From assembly GCF_026672425.1 (NCBI RefSeq), contig NZ_JAPPRC010000003.1, positions 321,001-385,000 on the forward strand: a stretch of DNA of 64,000 bases, given 5' to 3'. The position numbers and the translations under genes were made by a program. The notes beneath the pieces were generated by a model. It searched no databases and was not told the DNA's origin. It was given only the letters and a program-made list of their open reading frames with translations. This DNA is from Pannonibacter sp. SL95. Its GTDB lineage: Bacteria > Pseudomonadota > Alphaproteobacteria > Rhizobiales > Stappiaceae. This document shows, one piece after another, positions 48,200 through 56,257 of the stretch; positions within the stretch are counted from its first letter, which is position 1, and each line of letters starts with the position of its first letter.

Positions 48200-49012
48200 A
48201 TGGGCAACGTGTTCAAGCAATTGTCTTTGGCCGGTGTTGCGATGGCCATTTCGACGTCGGTTTTCGCAGCTGATATGCCGGCTCCAATCATTGAGCATAT
48301 CCCGGAAGTGCCCGCTGTCGGTGGTTGGTACCTGCGTGGCGACATCGGCTACAAGATGTACGAAGACTCCAAGGGGTCCTTCTCGGATCCGACCATCGGC
48401 AACCTCCGCTTCCAGCGCAACAAGCTGGACGACGCCTGGATGTTCGGCGCCGGTGTCGGTTACAAGTTCAACGATTACTTCCGCGCCGACGTCACCGTCG
48501 ATTACGAAACCCCGGCGGACTACACCGGCTATGCCGTCTGTAACCCGTGCACCGGTGGCTTCTCCAAGGAAAGCACCAAGATCGACGTCTGGACCGTCAT
48601 GCTGAACGGTTATGTCGATGTTGGCACCTGGAATGGCCTGACGCCGTATGTCGGCGCCGGTGTCGGTGGCGCCTGGGTCAACACCTCTGGTACCACGTCG
48701 ATCAACCCGGGCGGTGCAACCACCAAGTATGATGGCTCGCACAGCCAGTGGAACCTCGCCTGGGCCCTCATGGCCGGCGCGTCCTACGCTGTCACGCCGA
48801 ACTGGAGCATCGACGCCGGCTATCGCTACAAGAACCTCGGCGATGCCAAGTCGGTCAAGCTCTACAACGTCGGCACCGGCCAGTCGCGCGTGACCTACAA
48901 GGACCTGACCGCGCATGAGATCCGTCTCGGCGTGCGCTACAACTTCGACAGCGCCCCGGTCGCATCCCAGCCGCTCATTTACCAGGGCGACGCTATCTCC
49001 CGCCGCTTCTGA
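48200..49012 (+). CDS. Outer membrane beta-barrel protein (Omp25/Omp31-like)
   Basis: A 270-residue porin-like protein. It has a signal peptide (LSLAGVAMAISTSVFAAD) and then alternating beta strands (GWYLRGDIGYKMYED, DDAWMFGAGVGYKFNDYFRADVTVDYE, LTPYVGAGVGGAWVN, WSIDAGYRYKNLGDAKS, EIRLGVRYNF). The pattern fits the small eight-stranded outer-membrane proteins common in Hyphomicrobiales. The odd feature is a C-terminal tail of about 18 residues after the last strand, so the end does not close on Phe of the barrel itself but on a later RRF. ATG at 48200 follows an AGGA. Confidence 0.85.
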   Translation: MGNVFKQLSLAGVAMAISTSVFAADMPAPIIEHIPEVPAVGGWYLRGDIGYKMYEDSKGSFSDPTIGNLRFQRNKLDDAWMFGAGVGYKFNDYFRADVTVDYETPADYTGYAVCNPCTGGFSKESTKIDVWTVMLNGYVDVGTWNGLTPYVGAGVGGAWVNTSGTTSINPGGATTKYDGSHSQWNLAWALMAGASYAVTPNWSIDAGYRYKNLGDAKSVKLYNVGTGQSRVTYKDLTAHEIRLGVRYNFDSAPVASQPLIYQGDAISRRF

Positions 49013-49034
49013 TCAGATCCTGATCCAAGGCACC

Positions 49035-49059
49035 AAGGCCCGCTTCGGCGGGCCTTTTT
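49035..49059 (+). terminator. Rho-independent terminator after outer-membrane protein gene
   Basis: AAGGCCCGC pairs with GCGGGCCTT across a TTCG tetraloop, followed by T residues. It lies between convergent genes. Confidence 0.9.
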
Positions 49060-49063
49060 GCAT

Positions 49064-49963
49064 TCAGCCGGCGCGCTTGCGCCGGAACACGGTCACGATC
49101 CGCCCATCCAGCAAGGCAAGCCCGAGAAGCAGAACGGCAAGCCCGGCGAATTGCACCGGGTACAGCCTCTCGCCCAGGAGCAGGTGGCCGAACAACAACG
49201 CGCTGACCGGGATCAGCAATGTGACCAGCGAAGTGTTGGTCGCCCCGGCCCGGGCCAGCAGGCGGAAGAACAGCAGATAGGCGAAGGCGGTCGCAAAGAC
49301 GCCGAGTGCCAGCACATTGCCCCAGACAAGCAGGCTGACATTCATGGGTGACCAGTCCCCGGCCGTCATCAGGGCCACAGGCGTCATGATCAGCGTCGAG
49401 GCGGTCAGCTGCCCGGTTGCGGTGACGAGGGGCGGTGTGCCCCTGAAACGCCGCCCGAAGGCGCCGGCAAAGGCATAGGACAGCGCCGCGCCGAGGCAGG
49501 CGGCCTGCGCCCACAGCGGATCGGTGGCAAGCCCGGCCAGACTTGCCGACAGCATGGCAGCGACACCGGCAAATCCCAGCAGCACACCGGCAATCCGGTT
49601 GCCGGCCACCTCTTCCAGGCGCAGCACCAGGGCGGCGACGACAAAGGTGAACATCGGCGTCGTTGCGTTGAGGATCGACGCAAGCCCCGCCGCAATTCCG
49701 GTCTGGCCCCAGAAGATCAGCGAGAACGGCAGGACATTGTTGAGGATGCCCATGACGGCATAGGCACCCAGGCTGCGGATGTCGGTCGGCAGACGGTGCG
49801 CCGAGAGCCGCAGGACCACATGCAGCAGGCTGGCAGCGATGGCGACCCGCAGGAACACCAGCACGAAAGGCGGGATTTCGCTGACCGCGACCTTGGCGAA
49901 CAGGAAAGCACCGCCCCACAGGGCGCTGAGAGTGGCCAGAAGCAGCCAGCTGATAAGGCTCAT
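49064..49963 (-). CDS. EamA/DMT family transporter
   Basis: A 299-residue membrane protein with ten predicted helices in two EamA repeats. The start LLATLSALWGGAFLFAKVAVSEIPPFVLVFLR and the second-half LLIPVSALLFGHLLLGERL are typical of drug/metabolite transporters. These export amino acids or other metabolites; the substrate is unknown. It converges on the outer-membrane protein gene and is divergent from purA. Confidence 0.88.
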   Translation of the reverse strand: MSLISWLLLATLSALWGGAFLFAKVAVSEIPPFVLVFLRVAIAASLLHVVLRLSAHRLPTDIRSLGAYAVMGILNNVLPFSLIFWGQTGIAAGLASILNATTPMFTFVVAALVLRLEEVAGNRIAGVLLGFAGVAAMLSASLAGLATDPLWAQAACLGAALSYAFAGAFGRRFRGTPPLVTATGQLTASTLIMTPVALMTAGDWSPMNVSLLVWGNVLALGVFATAFAYLLFFRLLARAGATNTSLVTLLIPVSALLFGHLLLGERLYPVQFAGLAVLLLGLALLDGRIVTVFRRKRAG

Positions 49964-50132
49964 GGTTGTTTATTTTCCGCAGCAGGCAGGAACGATCGGT
50001 GACATTTGAGACGTTCGGCTAACATGCCGCGCGCCAACTTCCCACCCGAAAGAGGATCAGGTTGCCGAAGCGCAAAAAACTGACGTTTCGGCTCGCATGA
50101 TCGCGCGCAAGTGGCTATAGTCCGCCGCGTTT

Positions 50133-50152
50133 GCCCCGGTACCCTCCGGGGC
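50133..50152 (+). promoter_or_regulatory. Leader hairpin upstream of purA
   Basis: A perfect 7-bp stem (GCCCCGG with CCGGGGC, 6-nt loop) followed by TTTGT lies about 65 bases before purA, just after a TATAGT-like -10 (near 50116). It may be an early terminator or 5'-UTR structure; no riboswitch family is recognised. Confidence 0.35.
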
Positions 50153-50217
50153 TTTGTATGTTGGGGGCATTCAGGGCCTCCGACCTGTTTTTCCTTTTCA
50201 AGGAGGGCTTGGCACCA

Positions 50218-51510
<1,293 letters not shown>

Positions 51511-51682
51511 GACGAGGGGCATGCCCCATGAAGGGGGCGGTGGCAGCACCGCCCCATTTCTGCCTTTACGGCAGGTGAGAAACGGCACTTGCGCATGACG
51601 GTGATGCGCCTACAAATGGTTGACGTCCGCGGTCCCTGATTTGCAGGGTTTGGCGGCAACGGAGCCCCTCACGAGCGAGCCA

Positions 51683-53389
51683 ATGGCTGATTACTATTCG
51701 ATCCTGAAGAAAACGATCGCCTCGTTGCCGGAAAACAACGGTGCGGCCCGCAGAAACGTCTACAGCCGCGCGCGCAACGCGATCGTCAGCCAGCTCAAGG
51801 CCTACGAGCCCCCTCTCACGCCTGCCGAAATCACCGCAGAACAGCTTCGCCTCGAAGAATCGATCCGCAAGGTCGAAGCCGAAGCCGCCCGCGAAACCCT
51901 GATGGCGAGCCGGTCCGCTCCCGGCAGCTCCGATCCTGCGCCGGCCGCTGCACCGGCTGCCGCCTATACGCCGAAGCCGGCGGATGCCCCGGTGGCCAAT
52001 CCGCCTGCCGGCATGGCACCGCCCGCAGCCCGCACCCCGCTGGGCGCGACCGTTCAGGAAGCCGAGCGCCTCGGTCAGGCCTCATCCCGCGCCGTCCAGA
52101 CCGCGCGCGAGGCGTTTTCGCCTGAGCCTGCCGCGCCCGCTGAACCCCAGCCACGCCGTGAGCCCAGCTTTGGCGCCGAGCCTTCTGCCCCCGCCGCGCC
52201 GTCGCGCGCAGCCGGGCCGTCCCTTGATCCTGTTGCGCCTGTCGCCTCCCGTGCCAGCGATCCGCGCCCCGATCCGCGCCCCGACCCCCGTCAGGACCCT
52301 CGCCTGGATCGGCGCCCGGAGCCGGCGCTGGCCCCGGACCGCGTCGCCGCCCCGGCTGCAGCTGCGCCTGAGCGCAAGGCGCCACGCGCGCGTCAGATGG
52401 ACCGCGACGGCGGCGGTGTGCCGATCACCCGCTACGCTCTGCTGGGCGGACTTGTTCTCATCATCATCGGCCTCGCGGCGGTCCTGTTCGGCCAGCGCGA
52501 CATGATTGCCGGGCTCTTCTCCGGAGATGGCACGCCTGCCGTCGCCGTTGCTCCGTCCGATCAGGGGGCGCAGCCGTCGTCGGGCACGCCTGCTGCAGGG
52601 GAAAACGGCAAGATCGAGAAGGCCAACGATCGCCTGCTCACCGACAGCGGCGAGCCTGCTGCCGCGCCGGATGCGCGGACGGTCACCACCACCCTGATCA
52701 CGCCGTCGCAGCAGCCAGCAGCATCTGCGCCTGCCGCGATCACTCCGGCCCCGGTTGCCCCGGCAACGTCGGCGCCGGTCGAGACGCCCGTGGCTGCGGC
52801 CCCGGTGACAGCTCCGGCTCCGGCCGAGGTTCCGGCTGAATCCATCGTCGCGCAGCGCTCGATCCTTTACGAGGAAGGCGAAGACGCCTCCGGCTCCGGC
52901 ACGGCTTCGCAGGGCCGCGTCGCCTGGAGCGTGATCGAGGAAACCGACAGCGCCGGCAAGAAGGTTCAGGTTCTGGCGGCACAGGCCGAGATCCCGGATC
53001 GCAACATCGCTGTGTCGGTCCGGATCAAGCCCAACACGGATGCGTCGCTGCCCGCCAGCCACCTCGTCGAGATCCAGTATCAGATCCCGGATGGCTTCTC
53101 CGGCAAGGACGTCGCCAATGTCCCCGGTCTGGTGATGAAGCCGACCGAGGAAGCCCGTGGCGATGCGCTGCTGGGCGCGTCGGTGAAGGTCGCGCCGGGC
53201 TTCTTCTGGATCGCCCTGTCCAGCATCGACAACGAACGCGACCGCAACCTTGCTCTCCTGCGCGAACGCGGCTGGATCGACATCCCGATGCTGTATGAAA
53301 CCGGCAAACGCGCCATCCTGACGCTCGAAAAAGGCACGCCCGGTGCCCGCGCCCTGGAACAGGCCATGGCCTCCTGGACCAAGGGTTGA
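51683..53389 (+). CDS. Membrane protein of unknown function with Pro/Ala-rich linker
   Basis: 568 residues that I do not recognise beyond a likely Hyphomicrobiales family. The N-terminal 70 residues are charged and helical (YYSILKKTIASLPENNGAARRNVYSRARNAI). A low-complexity Pro/Ala region with Asp-Pro-Arg repeats spans about 90-245, one transmembrane helix is at about 250-271 (YALLGGLVLIIIGLAAVLFG), a second Pro/Ala linker runs to about 400, and the last 160 residues form a mixed alpha/beta globular part (IAVSVRIKPNTDASLPASHLVEIQY, GFFWIALSSIDNERDRN). The layout suggests a cytoplasmic head and a periplasmic C-terminal domain. ATG at 51683 was chosen because the helical head starts there. Confidence 0.75.
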   Translation: MADYYSILKKTIASLPENNGAARRNVYSRARNAIVSQLKAYEPPLTPAEITAEQLRLEESIRKVEAEAARETLMASRSAPGSSDPAPAAAPAAAYTPKPADAPVANPPAGMAPPAARTPLGATVQEAERLGQASSRAVQTAREAFSPEPAAPAEPQPRREPSFGAEPSAPAAPSRAAGPSLDPVAPVASRASDPRPDPRPDPRQDPRLDRRPEPALAPDRVAAPAAAAPERKAPRARQMDRDGGGVPITRYALLGGLVLIIIGLAAVLFGQRDMIAGLFSGDGTPAVAVAPSDQGAQPSSGTPAAGENGKIEKANDRLLTDSGEPAAAPDARTVTTTLITPSQQPAASAPAAITPAPVAPATSAPVETPVAAAPVTAPAPAEVPAESIVAQRSILYEEGEDASGSGTASQGRVAWSVIEETDSAGKKVQVLAAQAEIPDRNIAVSVRIKPNTDASLPASHLVEIQYQIPDGFSGKDVANVPGLVMKPTEEARGDALLGASVKVAPGFFWIALSSIDNERDRNLALLRERGWIDIPMLYETGKRAILTLEKGTPGARALEQAMASWTKG

Positions 53390-53410
53390 TCCTGCGGAGA
53401 TCGTGTTCTG

Positions 53411-53435
53411 ACGGGGCCTTCGGGCCCCGTTTTTG
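53411..53435 (+). terminator. Rho-independent terminator
   Basis: ACGGGGCC pairs with GGCCCCGT across TTCG, followed by five T residues. Confidence 0.9.
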
Positions 53436-53467
53436 CTTTTTGGCGGACAGGTCAAGCCTTGCTCCGC

Positions 53468-53645
53468 GTCACCCCGGCCAAGCGCAGCGCGAGCCCGGGG
53501 CCTACTCGTTCCAAGAGCGGAGATTGTGACACTGCCGTCGTCCTGCAGAACGCTGTTACCGATGCGGCCTCCGGAATACGGCGGACATCGCTGGCGCTCT
53601 GGAAGCGAGTAGGCCCCGGGTCTCGCGTTGCTCGCCCGGGGTGAC
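53468..53645. repeat. REP-like inverted pair, family C
   Basis: Two elements of about 40 bases in opposite orientation (53468-53508 and 53606-53645), each bounded by GTCACCCCGG and GGCCTACTCG or their complements. The 97-base spacer has no visible gene. It lies upstream of the TPP riboswitch, in the 527-base gap before the permease gene. Confidence 0.8.
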
Positions 53646-53762
53646 TTCGGTGGTACCTTCATGGCGACGAAACCGTCCCGTGCCCCCGCGTAATCCTTCG
53701 CCGCGCAATCATCCTGATTTTCCATCTTGCCAAGACCGGCGCAAACACGCATGTTCGGTCCC

Positions 53763-53852
53763 GGTCCGAGGGGTGCTCCGAAGTGAGCTGAGATGGCGTT
53801 CGACGCCGAACCCTTAGAACCTGATCCGGGTCATGCCGGCGAAGGGACGGAA
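53763..53852 (+). promoter_or_regulatory. TPP riboswitch (THI element)
   Basis: The conserved thi-box parts occur in order: GGGGTGCTCC, GCTGAGATGGC, ACCCTTAGAACCTGATC, CGGGTCATGCCGGCG and AAGGGA, with flanking TCCG/CGGA arms for P1. It senses thiamine pyrophosphate. Downstream, TCTCC at 53873-53877 can pair with GGAGA at 53904-53908, the ribosome binding site of the permease, so control of translation is likely. It assigns the following ABC genes to thiamine or its pyrimidine precursor. Confidence 0.95.
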
Positions 53853-53916
53853 GCCTTTAGCCTTATCCCGGGTCTCCATGCGCGTTCGGTTGTACCGATG
53901 ACGGGAGATCCTTGTC

Positions 53917-54936
53917 GTGTCGATTGCCTCAGGCCCGCTCGGGCCCTTGTCTCGTTCTGCGGCCGCCCCTGCCGTGGCCAACCGCCCCCGCAGCTTCCTC
54001 CACTCCGCCCGGTGGAAGGATCTTGCCGGCGGCCTTGTGACCGCAGGCGTCCTTTTCCTGGCCTGGGACGTTCTGATCCCTCTCGCCGAAATCACGCTTT
54101 GCATGCTGCCAAGGCCATGGGCCGCGGTTGAGTCCTTCGCACGCCAGCCAGATCCTTCCAACCGCCCGCGCAGCTTCCTCCGCTCCGACCAGTGGAAGGA
54201 TCTTGCCGGTGGCCTTGTGACCGCAGGTGTCCTTTTCCTGGCCTGGGACCTGCTGGTCCGTCTTGCCGAAATCCCGCCTTACATGCTGCCGAGGCCATGG
54301 GCCGTGGTCGAGGCCTTTGCTCGCCAACCCTCGTTCCTGCTGTATCACGCAGGGCTGACGCTGACCGAGACCTTGCTGGGCTTTGTCTTCGGCGTTGCGG
54401 CGGGCATGCTGGTGGCGCTGGTGATGTGGCTGTCGTCGCTTGTCCGGCGCGGCCTGCTGCCGGTCGTCCTTGTCACCCAGGCGCTGCCCGTTTTCGCCAT
54501 CGCCCCCATTCTTGTGCTCTGGCTCGGCTTTGGCCTTGCGTCCAAGATCGTGATGGCGGTGCTGGTCATCTTCTTTGCCGTCACGTCCAGCTTCTTTGAT
54601 GGCCTCCGCCGGATGGATCCTGGACTGGCCGACCTCTCAAAGCTCTACCGGGCGACGCGCTGGCAGGAGATGACCCTGCTGCGCATTCCCTCGGCGATGC
54701 CGGCGCTCGCCTCCGGCATCCGCATTGCTGCCGTCTTCGCCCCCATTGGTGCGGTTGTCGGCGAATGGGTGGGGGCCAAGGGCGGCTTGGCTTTCATCAT
54801 GCTGCAGAGCAACGCCCGCATGCAGACTGATGTGATGTTTGCAGCCCTGTTCCTGCTGGCCACCATGGTCTTGGCCCTGCGTTTTGCCGCCGACCGGCTC
54901 ACCCGCCGTCTGGTCTCCTGGCAGCCTGAAGACTGA
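53917..54936 (+). CDS. Thiamine-precursor ABC transporter permease with duplicated first helix
   Basis: A 339-residue permease of the SsuC/ThiX type. The binding-protein-dependent transport core begins near residue 140 (YHAGLTLTETLLGFVFGVAAGMLVAL) and has the EAA-like loop DLSKLYRATRWQEMTLLRIPSAMPALASGIRIA, which contacts the ATPase. Residues 22-81 and 82-141 are a tandem duplication (see the repeat entry), so the protein is about 60 residues longer than usual and has an extra potential N-terminal helix. GTG at 53917 follows GGGAG. It is under a TPP riboswitch, with the binding protein gene next. No ATPase gene follows. Confidence 0.9.
   Translation: MSIASGPLGPLSRSAAAPAVANRPRSFLHSARWKDLAGGLVTAGVLFLAWDVLIPLAEITLCMLPRPWAAVESFARQPDPSNRPRSFLRSDQWKDLAGGLVTAGVLFLAWDLLVRLAEIPPYMLPRPWAVVEAFARQPSFLLYHAGLTLTETLLGFVFGVAAGMLVALVMWLSSLVRRGLLPVVLVTQALPVFAIAPILVLWLGFGLASKIVMAVLVIFFAVTSSFFDGLRRMDPGLADLSKLYRATRWQEMTLLRIPSAMPALASGIRIAAVFAPIGAVVGEWVGAKGGLAFIMLQSNARMQTDVMFAALFLLATMVLALRFAADRLTRRLVSWQPED
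53980..54339 (+). repeat. In-frame 180-bp tandem duplication inside the permease gene
   Basis: Copy one is 53980-54159 and copy two 54160-54339, exactly 180 bases apart. The two 60-residue units agree at 46 of 60 positions by hand count, including all of WKDLAGGLVTAGVLFLAWD. Copy two keeps the family's PPYMLPRP segment; copy one has TLCMLPRP and so looks like the copy free to drift. Confidence 0.95.
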
Positions 54937-55012
54937 TCCAGCCTTTCGCCAGACCGTCTTGTTCTTCCCCGTCCCGGCGCTGCTGCCGGGCTTCAACCCA
55001 AGGAGTATCCGC

Positions 55013-55951
55013 TTGTCCCGTCTTGCGTCCCTCGCGCTTGCTGCCGCGCTGCTCACAACGACACCGGCCCTTGCCGCCGAGAAGCTTACCGTCCTGATGG
55101 ACTGGTTCACCAACCCGGATCACGCCCCGCTTGTCGTTGCCAAGCAGAAGGGTTTCTTCGCGGCCGAAGGTCTTGAGGTCGAGCTGATCGAACCGGCCGA
55201 TCCGTCCATGCCGCCGAAGCTGGTTGCCGCCGGCCAGGCCGAGATCGCGGTCTCCTATCAGCCGACCCTGCATGCCCAGATTGACGAAGGACTGCCGCTC
55301 AGCTGGATCGGCACGCTGGTCGAGACGCCGCTCAACTCCTTGATCGTGCTGGAGGATGGCCCGATCAAAACCCTCGCCGACCTGAAGGGCAAGAAGATCG
55401 GTTTCTCCGTCTCCGGCTTCGAGGATGCGATGCTTGGCCAGATGCTGAAGTCGCAGGGGCTTGCCATCACCGATGTCGAGCTGATCAACGTCAACTTCGC
55501 CCTGTCGCCGGCGCTGCTGTCCGGTCAGGTCGATGCCATCATCGGTGGTTACCGTAATTTCGAGCTGACCCAGATCGAGATCGAGGGCAAGAAGGGCAAG
55601 GCCTTCTACCCGGAAGAGAACGGTGTTCCCGTGTTCGACGAGCTGATCTATGTCGCGCACAAGGACAAGCTGGACGATCCGCGTCTGCCGAAGTTCCTCG
55701 CTGCCGTCGAGAAGGCAACGATATACCTCACCAACCACCCGGACGAAGCGTGGCAAGCCTTCATCGCGGCACATCCGAACCTCGATGACACGCTGAACCG
55801 CCGGGCCTGGGCCGATACGCTGCCGCGCTTTGCCAAGCGTCCGGGCGCGCTGGACGCCGCCCGCTACACCCGCTTCGCCACCTTCCTGAAGGACAGCGAA
55901 CTGATCAAGTCCGTTCCCCCGGTCGAAACCTACGCCCGGGAAGTGAACTGA
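55013..55951 (+). CDS. Thiamine-precursor ABC transporter substrate-binding protein (NMT1/THI5-like)
   Basis: A 312-residue periplasmic binding protein. It has a signal peptide (SLALAAALLTTTPALAAE) and the NMT1/THI5 fold text VLMDWFTNPDHAPLVVAKQKGFFAAEGLEVELIEPADPS, followed by the IGFSVSGFEDAML and DAIIGGYRNFE segments. ThiY-type proteins bind hydroxymethylpyrimidine (HMP) or its derivatives. TTG at 55013 was chosen because AAGGAG lies 7 bases before it and the signal peptide begins there. It lies 76 bases after the permease gene, under the same riboswitch. Confidence 0.9.
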   Translation: MSRLASLALAAALLTTTPALAAEKLTVLMDWFTNPDHAPLVVAKQKGFFAAEGLEVELIEPADPSMPPKLVAAGQAEIAVSYQPTLHAQIDEGLPLSWIGTLVETPLNSLIVLEDGPIKTLADLKGKKIGFSVSGFEDAMLGQMLKSQGLAITDVELINVNFALSPALLSGQVDAIIGGYRNFELTQIEIEGKKGKAFYPEENGVPVFDELIYVAHKDKLDDPRLPKFLAAVEKATIYLTNHPDEAWQAFIAAHPNLDDTLNRRAWADTLPRFAKRPGALDAARYTRFATFLKDSELIKSVPPVETYAREVN

Positions 55952-56115
55952 CCCCCCTGACACTGCCGCTCCTGCAGTCTGGCCGAAGCGGCAGTGTCAG
56001 CAGTGTGTGCTGAAATACGGAGCTGAAACAGTTCAACCGTGCCGGAGTCTCGAAGCTCCCTCCCCCTCGTGGGGAGGGGTTTGGGGGATTTCTCTGAACC
56101 GGAAGGACAACCACG

Positions 56116-56230
56116 CTCCGCGCTGTCCCGGCCTTGTGCCGGGACCTGTCAGGATCGCGCTTCCTCTGAAGATGGATGCGACGCGGCGAGGCCATTACGG
56201 GTCCCGGCACAAGGCCGGGACAGCGCGGAG
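56116..56230. repeat. REP-like inverted pair, family D
   Basis: Two palindromes GTCCCGGCCTTGTGCCGGGAC (56125-56145) and its complement (56201-56221), with matching CTCCGCGCT flanks outside them. The spacer has no visible gene. They fill the 306-base gap between the binding-protein gene and the convergent cyclase gene. Confidence 0.85.
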
Positions 56231-56257
56231 CTTGTTCCGGTGCGTTGCCTCTGCGCC

